A stretch of DNA of 64,000 nucleotides from Serinus canaria (Eukaryota > Chordata > Aves > Passeriformes > Fringillidae): the NCBI RefSeq assembly GCF_022539315.1, contig NC_066333.1, forward strand, positions 5,279,501 through 5,343,500. The letters are read 5' to 3'. Shown here in pieces: positions 47,241 through 60,900 of the stretch. The first letter of the stretch is position 1. Each line of letters opens with the position of its first letter. Under the pieces are notes generated by a model. It had not been told where the DNA came from and searched no databases. It saw only the letters and a program-made list of their open reading frames with translations. A program made the translations under genes and the position numbers.

Positions 47241-48399
47241 AGAGCTGATCTGCCTGATTTCTGTGTGGGCATGTCTCTCTCTGAGAAAATCTCTTGCAAA
47301 ACTGATGCAACAAATGTCTTTTCCCATTCTTGTGAACTTCTTCAGCACTACTAAAAACAGAAGGTACCGACTGCTAATCAGAGACTGACTTTCCAAGTGT
47401 CATTTGTTTGGGAAGAGAATCAAACCCACCCTTAAAATCTTATCCTGTTCCTTCCTGGGGCTGCTGGGAGGTGTAGTCTTCCTCTCTGTCATTCTGAAGA
47501 GAGCTGCAGGGCATTTCAGCTCATAGGGAGGCCACCCATAAAATCTCATCCACCTGCTAGGACTGCAAGGAGGTCCAGACCTCATAGAAAAATCATCATC
47601 CAAAATGCAAACTATTGCAACAGCTGATGATACTTCCTGTGTCAAAAGTCTGCATTGATGGAAGGGGAAACATTACATGAAAGCAAGAATTACTTCTTCC
47701 CTCTGAATAGTGTGGCTTGTACATCGTAGTGTATATGGGACTGTATCTCAGGGTATGGATCCTCTTTCTGAAACAGATTACCCCAGCATTCACACTTGAA
47801 CCCCTTCATGAAAGCCCCTCAGATCTCATCCCAAAAAGGCCCTGCCCAGGAACTGGTCCAAGCCCTGGGATGTTGGCCACCACTCTTGTCCCATCATGGC
47901 AAAGAGTTCCAGTGACAAAACATGGATATTAAATTCTTTAAAGCAGCAATCTGCACCCTCCATGGAAAGAATGGCCCAGCAGAGCACAGGTACCAGTTCT
48001 TCATCTGCTTTTCTGCAGGACTGGTGGGGATGTGCCTGCCCACCACAGCTTCCCTCTCTGCCCAGCATCTGGTGGCAGCGTGCAGCATCTTCCTCACATT
48101 ATGCCTCATTCAAAGAGGAACTGATGTGTACCAGCCCTTTTTTGTACAAACCTATTAAAATTCCAATGCAAATGACCGGATTCATAATCTGGGCTTCATT
48201 GAGAAACACAGTTTCCTGCTCTCCCCAGTAATGAAATTATTGGTTGTGCAGATGCTCCTTTTCTGAGCTAATTCAATCTCTGACTGGTTTTTTTGAGGCG
48301 GGATGTGTGAGGGCAGGGGAGTGAGGATGTGCAGGTTTGTGTGCGTGTGCACACAGCCCCACACATCTGCACAGCGTGTTTCCCAGCACACAGATCCAC
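47241..48399. other. Unique noncoding sequence with a ZNF143-like word
   Basis: No gene seen. The minus strand at 47477-47462 reads ACTACACCTCCCAGCA, close to the ZNF143/SBS consensus ACTACAATTCCCAGCA. Frames of about 60-111 codons lack motifs. Confidence 0.45.
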
Positions 48400-48580
48400 A
48401 GGCTATTTAGTTAGATAGCCAATTATAATTATAAATGCAATGGGAATACCAGCAGTATCTTGTATAGACACGATTAAAAATAAACTGGGAAAGCTAAAAG
48501 CAGCTTAGTCGCCAGAAACTAATACGCTACTGGGGCAAGTTGTGGAAATGCCTGATTATTCTCTTTTGCTCACTCCATCC
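48400..48580. promoter_or_regulatory. Candidate conserved noncoding element
   Basis: A unique AT-rich block with GTTAGATAGCCAATTATAAT and a TAATTA core (48426-48431), then ACACGATTAAAAATAAAC and CTAATACGCTAC. Likely enhancer by composition. Confidence 0.35.
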
Positions 48581-50379
48581 CTGGGGGATCTTCCTGAACT
48601 GTTACTTTAACTGCTCAACTTGCCTTTTCCACTGTGATAGTCAGCAGATGAAGCCCTTCACATTTAAGTGTAATAGTGCCAGAGAGACCAACTGCTCCTA
48701 AGAGTTACAACCTATAAATGTCGCTTCCGTGTCAGAATGAGAATGTGCCACTGAAGATGCTGAAGTCTGCAGAGGCTTTGCTTGACAATTCATGCAGGCC
48801 ATTAAACCTACTCCTCCCCTCATCCACCCGGCATTGTGTAGGCTGGGATTTCTTGCTTGCTTTCACAGCTTTCTGAGTAGCTCCTCCAAAGCTGGCAACA
48901 GCTGAGCAATTTCTCCCTAGGACAGAGTGTACGGCACAGCATTTGTTCAAGTTGCACTTCTCTTCACCTGTCACAGCTAATGAGAGCTCCAGGACAGACT
49001 GCCTGCACTCGCCCCTGTCAGATGTGGGTATCCTTACCCAGGGGAGAGAAAATGGAGATGGACACCAAGTGATGCCAGGATGAGACAGGGAGTCCTGTTA
49101 AGTGGATATAAATCAACCCCCTGTCCCAGACAGTTGCCCTGTGCAGGTGGTACTGCCCTTTCCCCTTGCATGGGACCACACACACAGCCTTCTCCACTCT
49201 GTCTCACCTTTTCTGAGGGTGTTCTGTGGGGGTTTGTAGGAGGAACAAGAACTATTTATATTTCTCCACTATTTCTATTTCTCCACAGCACTGAGATGTT
49301 TCTGGCCAACTGAGTAAGAGGGATTTCAGTCTGCCTTGGTCATGACTACATCTTTGCCTGAAGTGTATAATAAGAATAATAACAGCTGACGACAGGGTTG
49401 GGGTTTTTTACTCACAACCCAGTTCTGACCCTAGCTGAAAGCCCAACTCACCACAGCCATAAGCAGAACTCAGAAGAAAGGCAGGAATTCACACCACGTT
49501 AACATTTAGCCCAGTGTCCACATTTACACAGGCACAAGATAAAGATATTTAATATTTACTTATTTTGCTTGTCACTCAGACCCTGACAGCTGGTCCCCAA
49601 GGCAGGTTCAGATACATTATGGTGTGCACAAGGGGTGTAGGGCATGGACAGCACAGCTCCATACACTCACTAGGGTTCCTGCCCCTTTTCCTTCTGACAA
49701 ATGAGAGTTTTTGAGACCTTGGGAAAGGAGGAAAAGCACCTTTCTGAGAGGAAGGATGGTGCAGAAAACCCCGTGGCTTGGTGCTGCTCACTGTTGGGGT
49801 GGCAGGGCAGAAAGGAAAGCCACAGACAGCAGAGGGGATGAGGCTGGGGTGAGTGAGGAGCCCTCTCTGTGGAGCAGGCTCAGGCTGGGCTGTGCAGAAA
49901 GGCTGGAACACAGGGACAGTCTGGAGAGGGTGACAGACCCCCTGCAGCAAATGGAGGTGGGTCTTATGGACAGCTGCTCTCTGGATGGGAAAGGGGAGCA
50001 GGACAGAGTACTGAAAGGCTGACAGGCAGCCCTGACCCCACTTGCGGTGTCATTATCCTCCATATCAGGTTGAAGTCTGGAGGAACGAGCCTGTGATAGC
50101 CCAATGGACAGTCAGATGCTGCCATCCCCACTCCCATTGCCTCCCATCCCAGGGTCCCCACAGTGGCTTCCCCCTCTCCTCTCCCCAAAAGCCTCTCCCA
50201 GCCCCATCCCCTCGGCAGCAGCCGTGGCTGCCAGTGCCACCAGCACACAGCGAGGAGGCAGCAGCTGATTTCACAGCCACTTGACCAGAGATGTTGGTTG
50301 AATCGGGACCCAGACGGGGAGGGGGAAGAGCTGAGGACCCTTTTGAGGCCGCCACCTGGGACTGGCAGCACTTCTACTA
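48581..50379. other. Unique noncoding sequence with a CTCF-like word
   Basis: No gene seen. GC-rich between 49580 and 50370 with many overlapping frames (up to 163 codons, 50455-49964 minus). The minus strand at 50363-50348 reads GTCCCAGGTGGCGGCC, which resembles the CTCF core CCAGNNGGCGG. A partial similar word occurs at 59891-59910. Confidence 0.45.
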
Positions 50380-51330
50380 ATGCACAGTGAACAGCTAAAT
50401 CATACATTATTGATTTGTCAGACGTATTTGCATATAAATAAGCATGATCATTCATACAAACCTTAATGTTGTTGTTCTCCCTTTAGTGTTGTGATCACAG
50501 ATGAATGACTCTAGTTAGACACAATTCAGGAAAGCTTGTACCACTGCAGCAAAGTAAGCTGCTGATTTAAAACTACATTTATTGGAGCATGTAAGTGTGA
50601 CAGTCTATTGGTGAATTTGGGGATAATTAGTCTAAAAGACAAGATAAATGAATCCTGAAAGTGGTATTGTGATGAAGAAATGATCCCTCCATGCTAGTAA
50701 AGCTTTGATGCCAGAAATATTGTAAATGATAATTAACTGGGAAACACAGAGGAATTATATTCCAATTGTGTTTTCAAAAGGACTTAGAATTTTACAGGCA
50801 AATTGATTCGGTTCTCCCCCTCCCCCAGCCCTGTGATTATGAAAGATTGTCTAATTTACAGCATGAACTATGAAGCATATGACAAATCGCTGGCTTGCTT
50901 TTATGCATCTTGTTTGTACGTTTCTCCCTGGTAGATATCTGCTTATTGTTTTTAAGCAAACCAAGACATGTATTTTTCAATTAGTCTTTCCCTAGGCCTA
51001 ATCTAGACAGATCTGCAGGCCAGCACAACACACTGACCCATGAAAATTATATCTGCTGTATTAATTCATTAAGCATTGCAGGATCAAGCTGTAAGATCTC
51101 ACTCGCCGATAACATCAGCAGCGTGAGCGGGGTTAGTCTGCATCCCTCCCCTGAAAAGAAAATATTATAGATTGTGCAATGCAGGGGAAACATTGCTTGC
51201 TAACACTTCATTTTAATTGTCCTAAATTAGAGCTGAAGACTTACAAAACTGTGCGTGACAGCCAATGAATACCAAATGAATTCATTAGGATCAAGGCTGT
51301 TACAATGAATAACTAACGAATCTATAACAG
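50380..51330. promoter_or_regulatory. Longest candidate conserved noncoding block
   Basis: About 950 bp of continuous AT-rich unique sequence with very few open frames. It holds an octamer ATTTGCAT (50426-50433), TAATTA at 50624-50629 and 50730-50735, TGATTTGTCAGACG, ATTGATTCGG, and TATTAATTCATTAAGC near 51059. It starts right after a GC-rich zone containing a CTCF-like word. Likely a cluster of conserved elements rather than one. Confidence 0.42.
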
Positions 51331-53139
51331 CAGCTATATCCTCTACGCCTGGCTGGCAGCTGCAGCAGGGAGCCCTGGAGGGAGCTACCCTGACCCTGGG
51401 GCCAGCACACTTTGCCCCATGCCAGCCTCTAATTGCAGCTCTAAGGGAAGCTGCTGTCACCTGGATTGCTCAGGGTGAGGGGAGCAGGGCAGGTGGATGG
51501 AGAGGGGAATCAGACAGGATGCTGCAGGTGAATTGCAGGAGTAGGGCACAGCCACTGACCCCTGAGCTTCAGAACCTCCTGCCTGGACTCCACAGGGCCA
51601 AGATGCAGCTTGAGCCACATCCTGCCACTTGTTCCAAGGTATCCCAGCATTGCTGCTATGGAGTCCTGCCTGTCTGATGGTACTATCAAAGTGAAACCCA
51701 TCTATTATCACCCTTAACTACTATATCAAGCATCTGATCCATCCACTCTGATCCATCCCAGAGGATGCAAGTGTCCCATGATGGTTTGGACTGTTCCTGG
51801 GGAAGCATGCCCAGGTGAACACAGAAAGGTGTTGTTGAAGGAGGGAAAAAAATAACAAGAGAAACACCTTTATATGCAAGGAGTTTGGACCTTGTGTTTC
51901 ACTGGCGGGACTCACCATAACTCATACAAGATTCAGTGAGCTGGGATTGTGAAAGAAGTGGGGGAAAGGAGCTTTTATTACCATGCAGAGGTTTTATATG
52001 GTATTGTCTCCCTTAGCAGAGGATGTTAATTTTTTGGGTGGCTATTCAATGAGAGAAAATACAAAAGACAATGACTCAGCTAAGTGCCTTCTCAAACTAC
52101 TGCAGCTGTGTCAGGGAAGGGAGCCTTGGAGCAGGAAGGCATGAAGACCACCCTGCCAGGGAGCATCTCAGGACACTGCAGATGATATCAAGCCATCACC
52201 AGGTTTCTACCAACAAGAAAGAGGAAAACAATGTACAAAAGAATTTCTGCTAATTGGATGCTCAAAGAAACCCATGGAGAACCAGGGGAATGCTTTATTC
52301 TGCATTGCTACATCAACACTGCTCATCTCCAAGGGATGCTGAATTCTTCTTCCTCTGCTCAAGGTTCCCATATTTTTTGCAGAGACGCAGTGGTTGTGAG
52401 GAGGAAGGAATATTTCTGAGTTGAGGAAAGATTTCCAAGGAGGCCAGAAATTTGCCAAAGGTCTCAAGCTGATGCCATTTGTTTCTTTTAAAAGAGGTGT
52501 CCCGGTGTAAATAGAAAAGTGCTCAGCCTCCCCACCCCTCTGGGCTAGAGGCAGCCTTACAGGTCGGGGTGATGAAACCTGGCAGGTGAGCTTGTGCCCT
52601 TGCCTCCAGCTTTCTGCCCCACTCCCTAAATAATGGCTCCTGTCCTCAAAAGGGAGCACGTTCCTGACATGAACTCCAATTCACCAGCATTTTCCACTTC
52701 CCATTTGCAGGGAAGCTGCAAGGCTTGGGAGACAAGTGTCTGTTGCTTGGAAGGGCAGCAGGACAGACAGCAAGGGGCAACTGCTTCTTAACCTCACTTC
52801 AGCAAAGCTTCCTGAGCCAGCACATCTTGGCCAATCTTTCCAAGTAATTTTGAGGTCTTGCAACAAAAAGCCTGGGTTTTGTATGAAAAATTGTTTGCAT
52901 TGGAAGGAAGAGACTACTGGAACCCTGGGGAATGAGTTCTAGACAGGAGACAAGCAGAGCTGGGAAAAGCAGGGACAAGAAGTAATCATCCTCTGAAATC
53001 CAAATAGCAGGAGCAGGGCCCCTGCCCTTGCTGATGTGCTTTTGGGAAATGTAGCTCATCCTGGAAAGAGAAAGTAAAAGCCAAGGCTGTGCAGGGAGCC
53101 TCTGGTGTGCAGCCTCTGCCTGCGTTCAGGCTGTTTGCA
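51331..53139. other. Unique noncoding sequence
   Basis: No gene seen. TCTGATCCATCC is repeated in near tandem at about 51733-51760. A minus frame of 150 codons (52659-52207) has no recognisable domain. GGGAAATGTAGCT near 53044 is a weak ZNF143-like word. Confidence 0.5.
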
Positions 53140-53519
53140 AACTCTCTCTATGCTTATCATCATGTAATTGAAATAACGTGTATTGACAGAGACTTGAAAA
53201 CAACTGCTCAATTTTCCTGAAAATTCAATTAAACTTCGTTTATTCTGGGGATCGATCCAATTAAAAGGGGGGAAATTTCAGATGGTCCAAGCCTTACAAT
53301 CCATCTTAACACACTGTGTCTATCACCGTGATGTAATAATTCCCCCAATCAATGCTTTAAAAGCATTTAGCAGTCTTGATAATGAACTTTTGTCAAAATA
53401 GCCTTACAAAGCAATAAATGAGAGCAGATTAATATGTAGTCATAAAGCTATGAATGGTTTAACGCTTTGAAAGGTTTGCTTCATAAATTAGACTTCTTTA
53501 TTTATTTCTTTATCATAAT
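53140..53519. promoter_or_regulatory. Strong candidate conserved noncoding element
   Basis: A unique AT-rich block with ATGTAATTGAAATAACG, GGATCGATCCAATTAAAAGG, GTGATGTAATAATTCCCCC, CAGATTAATATG and TTCATAAATTAG words. It ends at a short TC repeat (53519-53534). Enhancer by inference. Confidence 0.4.
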
Positions 53520-53534
53520 CTCTCTCTCTCTCTG
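53520..53534. repeat. Short TC dinucleotide repeat
   Basis: About seven CT units. Minor microsatellite. Confidence 0.8.
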
Positions 53535-55680
53535 ATACTATTGCCCAAGGTTTTGGTAGACCTGGGTTAGTCCTTGTTAGGAGAGGATGGATGGATAAGA
53601 GCTAAGGATGTCATATCCAGGCCTGGTTTACTGACATTACAGCCAACTCCCATGGCCACCATGGGCAAAGCCAGAGCAGCTGTAAGTAAACTTGCCATAG
53701 CACTGATTTTCAAATCCTGAACAAAGGGATGTCTGTTCAAACTCCCAGCAAGGCTCATTCCCACCCATTCAGGCAGCCCCAGGACTACCATAACTGTGTG
53801 AGAGTCTTTTCACAGCCACTGAGGGTTGAGAAACCAGCCCCATTCTGACACTGTGAGGGGTTATGCAATTGCTCTTAATTGTGGCATTTCTTTAGGAAAT
53901 GCCCTGTTTCAATGTCTGCCTTCCCTGGTACTGATTTAAGATATTAAATCATCTTCTTAATATTGTAGCTTGGGGCTGAGCCCAGCAACTCCCACCCTAC
54001 TTTTATAACATCTGTGGATGCCATGCACTTGGATTCTCAGCTAGAATCAGTTGCACATATCTGTGCTTAGGAGAGTTGCCCATCTCCCCTAGTGAACTCT
54101 CAGTGTGCTGTTCACAACTGGCAGGTTTTCTTAAATGTTTGGTATTCACTAGAAGAACCAAAATTAGAAGAGAAGAAATGGGAACCTCAAAGGGTACATT
54201 ACTGCTGGAGACAGGAGCAGGGAAAATGCTTCTTCTCCAAAGGAGGGCATGAGGTCCTGGTTTAGAAATGCAGATTTCTGGTTTAGTATTAATTTTTAGT
54301 ACCCTGGCTAAAACTCTCTCTGGGTAAAGTCTAATAGAGAGTAACCTGGGTGCAAGACTATGCTGCTGGAGAGGGCAGATGGTTTCACTCATTTTTATTC
54401 TACTCAAGTGCCATGAAAAGTAGCCTGTGGGGTGTGTGTGCTGTTGCAGGGTGACAGCTCACAGGAGACAGGCAGACAACAGCTTTGCCCCTTCCTCCTC
54501 AGGCTCTTTTAGCACATTGTTAATGCCCTGGGCAAGCTGCCAGCTTCTGGAGAGGAACCCTTGGGTCACAGACCTTCAGCTGCACCCAGGGTTTCACTGT
54601 CCTGGGGCTCTGTGCCCCTCTGGAGCTGAAAACACTGTGAGGAGAACTGCTCTGCAGGGTCTTCACACAATTTTAACAGCATCCCACATTAGGAAGAGAG
54701 CTGGTCTGTTTCAGGGGTGCTGTGGCCACTCTGCACTCAGTGCTCTTGCTGTGAAAGGCAGTTCTCACCTCCCATGAAATGTGCCCTTCTCTGCAGGGGC
54801 ACAGCAGCTTCTCAAAGCAGCAGCCTGGTACTCCTGGAGACACCAAATGGAGGGAAAAAACCCCATTGCACTGAGTGGGAGCTGCAGGGAGAGCAGATCC
54901 TGCATCCATCTCCCCCCTGCTGTCAGTCAAGCAGGTCCCACAGTATTCCATTAATCCCTGTGACTTGCTAGTTCCTGCAGGCTGGATGGATGCCGAATCC
55001 ATACAAGGTTGATTTACAGACATTTTGCCAGGGCTCAATAACTGTAAAGCACACCAGCACTGCATGAAAAATGCTATCTGCAAGAAACCTTTTAGCTCAG
55101 CAGAGATGGTAGTAAGTGGCAGCGTTTCCCTTTCTGCAAACTTCCAGTGGAAACATTTCATTTGCATATGATATTAATTGCAAAGAAACAGGCATGCTCC
55201 TTCCATCTAATCCACACAGTCTTTTTGGTGCTGTTTTCCTGCAAGAGTAAGGAGCTGGGATGAATAGTGTAGGTGCAGCCCATTCCCTGAGCAATGTGCA
55301 GAGGAGGTGACCTGCTCAAATGTTTGCTTTCTGAAATGAAACAGTGCTAATTGCACCCAGTGCCCTGCTTTTTGGCTCAATTTAGACAGCAGGTTTTTCT
55401 ACTGCATCAGAAAAATGTGTGTCTTTTCCTCAGTGTGACCTGGAGTTATGCAGGTACTTGGTTGAACAGCTCCAAGTACATGCCCAAAATTAATGTGGGG
55501 AAATTATAACCCAGGGAAGATCATGGCACAGATACTTGGCCTGTTCACCTGGATGGATCTGACAAAAATCCTGCCCTTGCTATGTAGGGGACTGACATTA
55601 ATGAGGTATTTTATTTTCTTTTCTGACCACCCAAACCTATAGCTGGGCCCTGCACACAGAACAAACTACAAGGTAAATTT
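53535..55680. other. Unique noncoding sequence
   Basis: No gene seen. A 164-codon minus frame (55167-54673) overlaps an 84-codon plus frame and lacks motifs. A perfect octamer ATTTGCAT at 55160-55167 followed by ATGATATTAATTGC marks a small AT-rich patch. Confidence 0.5.
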
Positions 55681-57759
55681 CTCCCACCATCCAAGGCAGC
55701 CACTTTTCCCCCCCCCACCAGGCTGGTTTTCTCTACAGCCATGTCATTCCCTCAAGACCTATTTCTCCCTAGGGATTTTCACCAGTTCCTTTCCCTTTCC
55801 CTGTGTCCCTGCTGGGGGATCAGCCCAGGTGGGGCTCACGGGGCAGCACTGCAGCTGCAATGGGAGGGCAGGGGCAGCCTCAGGGCTCACAGAATCCTGC
55901 CAGCAGCTCGATGCCACAGCACTGGTTTTGCTCTTGGGCCCTTCCTTCCTTCACCTCAAAGAGTTTCTATTTCATGTTTTCATTTTGGGGGAGGATACAG
56001 CATGTTTCAGGAGTAATCTATTCCTCAGCATTCAGTCCCTCGTGTCTCTTCTGCTGCTCCTTTGAAATAAAGTATTATTCAAGCAGAAGAGAAGAAAAAA
56101 AAAATTATGAAAGAATCCTACTAAATCCCAGATAAACATATGTAAAAAAAATAATTCCTGGTGGAACCATTGCAAGTTAAAATTAAACTTATTTCTTCTG
56201 AGTGTCACTAAAAAAATTTAAATACCTCTCCTTCCTGCCCCCCCCTTAATAAAAAAGAGATCATTTTGATACTAAAGGTATTGCAGCAGCTTTAAGGGAC
56301 TCACAGATCAAACATCATTTGGGCAATTTCAAAGGGTTGTTTCAACAGTATCACTTTCTACCATTTCCCACTCTGAATCCCTTCTTCTTATATTTTGGTT
56401 CCTGATGAAGTTTCAGCTGCTCCTGAAGTCAGTCCTTGTGTTCTCAGCTATCAAAGAGCATTGCAACATCAACGTCAGAGTTAAACTTAAAAAAAAAAGA
56501 ACCTCTAAAAAAAAAAAAAGCATCCCTTTTCCTTTGGAGATCAGAAAGTCAAATAAAAAGGATGCTGATTTGTGGAATAAAGGGTGGGATTCCCTGCTGA
56601 GACGATAGGAATCTTCTGACTTAACTGAGTTAAGATTTGAATACATTTGGCCCAGACAAGGGGAGAAAAAAAAAATCCATTAGTTTTGAGAAAAGCCTCA
56701 CACAGTTTCAAAAGGAAATATGTTAATATAAAAAGTATATTTTTATAAAAGGGAAAAAAAAAAAAAAAAAGATATTTGTATGTGTGTTTCGGAGGCCAGG
56801 AGTTTAATGCTATCAGCCAGAAGCAAAGAGAGAAATTAAATTACATGACTAGCAAGAAGTCTTGTCTCCTGCTGCCAGGACATGGATGAGGGAACAAGAG
56901 ACTCCTCTGCAGCCCTGCTGGATCCAGGCCCTGTGGCCCCTGGAAAACCACTGTGGCCACCATGACCTGCCATGGCCATCCCCGGGGCACTGTCCATGGG
57001 CAAGACTGACACCTGGTCCTTGCTTTGGCTCCCAGGGCCAGTGCCTGGTGCCAAAGCTGCCCACACTGAGGGGATGTGAGCCTCCCCCACCTGTGCCTCA
57101 GTTTCCCCCTCTCTGCAGGGACCCCAAAGTGCTGCTCTCTGCTGTGCAGTGCCCCTGACCTCTGATCCCAGTGGGAATCTCAGTCCCTCCCAACACCACA
57201 GCCTGATTTCCACCAGCCTGGTGCCTCACTGTCCATCCTTCAGAATCCCCATGGTGAATGAGCAGGAACCCCCAGATGACTGACTTAATGGAGCTCTGTG
57301 AAACCTTCCTGATGGTCCAGGTGCTTTTTCCTCTGGCACATCCCTGGTGAGGGCAATGGACTCTCTACACCCGAGGGGAGCTGGCAGGGCTGTTCTGCAT
57401 CCCAGAGCACTGCTGCCACTGCTGCCCAGGAGCAGGGCAGGAGGCTCCCACAGCCACTCCTGGCTCCAAAAAATGGGATTTTTCTGCCCTGCAGCAGCCA
57501 AGGAGAGCAGACAGCAACTCATGCTGGTTGTAGCTGCACAGCACTTGAAATGTCCTGTGCTCATCAGCAGCCTGGGAAAGAAAGGGCACAGGTGCCATGT
57601 CCTTTCCTCCCCACAGAGCTTTCCTGCTCATCTGTGTCTGAGCAGTGCTGAGACGTGTGAGACCCAAAAATAATCCTAATAATGTGAGACTGCCCTTCTT
57701 AATGAGGCCCTGGAAAAGCTGCTGGCTGGGAAAGGTTCAGTCCAGCCATGGAGTGGCTG
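55681..57759. other. Unique noncoding sequence with several homopolymer runs
   Basis: No gene seen. C8 near 55709, A runs near 56489-56498, 56508-56519 and 56668-56676, and a long A run at about 56754-56770. The 56840-57660 part is GC-rich with overlapping open frames up to 125 codons on both strands. Confidence 0.5.
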
Positions 57760-57990
57760 TGGCTGTAACGTGGGCTTGTCAGAGGAGCAGCTCGGTATTA
57801 AATCCTTTTGATGGTTCTCCTGCTGAGAGAAGAGATGATATCTCATCATTAATGGAGTTGAATTAATATAAATTAGCCCAACAGCTCCTCGTGGCTTCCG
57901 TTCAGGCAGAGAAAAGGGGTTTATTGGGGAGGCAAAAGCAACGATCCTTTTCACCTCACATTCACTCTGCCATCCATAAAGATGCTGCTG
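57760..57990. promoter_or_regulatory. Candidate conserved noncoding element
   Basis: A block with GCTCGGTATTAAATCC, CATCATTAATGGAGTTGAAT, AATATAAATTAGCCC and GGTTTATTGGGG words, flanked by GC-rich unique DNA. Possible enhancer. Confidence 0.3.
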
Positions 57991-60900
57991 ACCTCGCAGT
58001 CTCATCCCTCCTCCTCCTCCCTCCCCTGGCAGGGCCCAGGCCATGTAAAATAAAATGATTATGTGACATCCCGGGAATGTGGGGACTGTCCACAGCACAG
58101 ACCTCGGGTGACCTTTACACAAGTGACAGGTGACCTCTCTAAATCAGCCCTGGGGAGATTGCCAGCAGGGCTGGAGCCTGCACAGCCCTGCAGCAGCAGC
58201 AGCACTGCCAGCTCAGAGGCTGTAACTCACAGGCAGAGCAGGCTGGGGAAGAGGGGACACATCTCTGGAGTCCCAGGTGGGGCTCTGAGGGCCATTTCAT
58301 CTCCTCTCTGCCTTGTATCCTCCTTCTTCTTCCACCTGGACTGTGAGTTTCATCCTTTTACACCCCTCACACACTGAGCAGTTTCTGCAGCCCTGTCCAG
58401 ATTTACTCACAGCTTTCCAGCCTGACATGAACTGCAGAGAAGCAGCCAGGGAGCTGCCCAGCTCCTGAGAAACACAGACTAAGAAATTACTAGTGCAAAG
58501 ATTTGAAGGCAAAAAAGTGTTATTTCTTTATTGCATGGAGTGATAACTATTTAAGAGCAAACATAAACCTTGCAGGGTGTTTCAGCAAGTGCAGGAAGGT
58601 GGCAGAGTGTCTGTCTGTGTGTGGGGGTGGAATGGATCCATATGTCAGAGCATATACCTGATCCATTTTTTAAAGCTATAAAAGACAGACAGGACAGACA
58701 ATGTATATTATATTATGCACTTTTAAAAGCTACATTAAAAGAACATCATTAAGGCTGCAGAGCCAAGCACTCAGACAGTAGCTATGTCATGCTCAAGGCT
58801 GCCTGCCCAGGTTCATTTGGATGCATCCAGCCTGTGAATGTGTCATGGCACAGACTGATAGTGTATAGCCCAGGTATTTTCTCCTTCTGCCCATGCTGGA
58901 CATGGAATGGATGGCTTGTGCCATCTTAGAGCTTTCTCCAGCCTGTTATTGTCTTATTGCTGTGGCCATGGGCTCGTCCAGCCACAGCCCAGCCACAGCC
59001 CAGCCCTGGCTGGTGTGAATGCCTGTGCTACCTCCACACCTTCCCAGCCAGCAGCTCTCCTCTGGAAGCCACACCACTGCCTGCCCTGTGAGCCCAGGGC
59101 TGGGGCCACATCCCCTGGGGCAGGACCCCAGCCAGGGACCCTCCCTGCCCAGTCTCCAGAGGCAGAGGGACAAATTCCTGCGGGTGCCACACCAGCGCAG
59201 AGCCGCCAGCACAGAACCAGAGGAGGGAGGTGCTGTCACTGTCTGGCTTGAGGAGGGAAAGAGAGAGAGTGGGAGAATTCAAATGAACTAATTTCTTGTT
59301 CTAAGACCTTTTCTGCCCCTTTGCAGCTGCTTCTGATACAAAGGCAGAACCTTATCTCCCTGCTGCACGGATCCGGGGCTACAAACAACTGCCTTGTTGT
59401 AATGCACAGAATGTGTGGCATCTGAGGCAGCCTACACAGAGCCAGAGTGAGGGGAGCCACATTCCCTTCTCGTTTCTGACCAGCTTTTTATTTTCATTCC
59501 TGCTCCCTCTTCCTCCTGGAGCCTGCAGTGAGCTGGTTTGTGTTCAGCATCCTCCCCCTGCACCCTGCTGAAGCACAGCCCCTGGTCCCTGGAGCAGCAG
59601 CAGGGGAAGGAGCCTCACCTTCCACTCTGCCAAACCTCCTCCAACCCCATGGCATGCACAGCAAACCCCTGCCACCCTGGCCCCAGCAGGGAGCACAATG
59701 GACACCTCTTCCCACATCACTGGCCTCAGTTCAGGCAGTGTTAGGGAAGGAGGGAGATGGTAGGGTTATAATCCATCCCCAAAAGCAGCTTTTAATCACA
59801 GATGCTGACATTTGAGCTTGGACTCTGGAGTCCTACCCCAGCAGCTCAGCTGTCCAGGCCTCTAGCACTGAGCTACAAGGTGTCTCTAAGGCCCCTGCCG
59901 CCACCTCATCATCTTTACAATTTTTAATGTGCCTATATTCAAGTTTCACTTTGAGGAAGAAAACTGCTAGTTTGAAAGAGAGGGCAAGAGTATTGTCAAC
60001 CCCAGATGTCCAAAGCAGAGTCTGAGCCTCCCAGTATGCCCTTGACCTGAGCAAAAGACAAATAGCTATTTTTACTCTTCATCTTTACAATCTGAGTTTT
60101 GTTTACTAACCATACTGTCCTACAAAAACTACTGTAGTTCTCTGAGGAAATTGAGTATTCTTTTTTTAAAGAGAAGGAATAAGAGCCTAGACAAATGCAG
60201 GAAAATTGTTGAAATTTTGCAGTCATGGAAGGCCTTAGAAGAAAGTCTGGAGGAGAAAATAAGTTAATGGTGGAGGTAAATGAGAAGTTCAGTGAAATTC
60301 AACATGATTTTACACTGCAGTAAGAAGGAAAGGAAATGTGTTAGGATTTGGATGGATTCCAGACTACTAATACTGACATCTTCAAATTTAACCCAGCAGT
60401 TGTCCATGGAGGGGAGAGCTGAGCTCCCAAGCTGGCCCTACAGGGTAATGCAGAGACTGACTGGGAGGAATTCCCACCAGAGAAAAGCTGGAATGTTCAT
60501 AATTTTACACAGCATTTCAAACCTCATCAGTTATTGCTACTCAGGAAAAGAAACTGAAGCAGGGACAAAAGAAGAAAAAGTTTACTGGGATGCTGAGAAC
60601 CATCAGGAACCTTTCTAGACAAACACAGAGAGGTTGATTTGCTCAACCAGGATTAAAAAGGAGACTGAGAAGTGACACAAACATCCCAGGATCTATCTGC
60701 CCAGGCAGGAAAAGAATTAATTAAGTTGAAGGGGAAACCTGGCAAAGATCAACTCCACAGGAACTGGATATGAATACATGTAGAGCTGGCTTCCAGCCAT
60801 CAGAGCAGGGATGCTTTTGAAGACCTTTCAAACATAAATAGTGGAAGAGAGAAAACATGCTGCTCACACTTAGTTTGAAGCCAAAGCCCCTGTAATACTG

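Noticed and set aside
58930..59260. CpG island or promoter
   Set aside because: GC-rich, but CpG is sparse and no TATA, initiator or exon context is visible.
60280..60618. Possible LINE reverse-transcriptase remnant
   Set aside because: A few residues recall CR1 text, but there is no continuous similarity I can defend.
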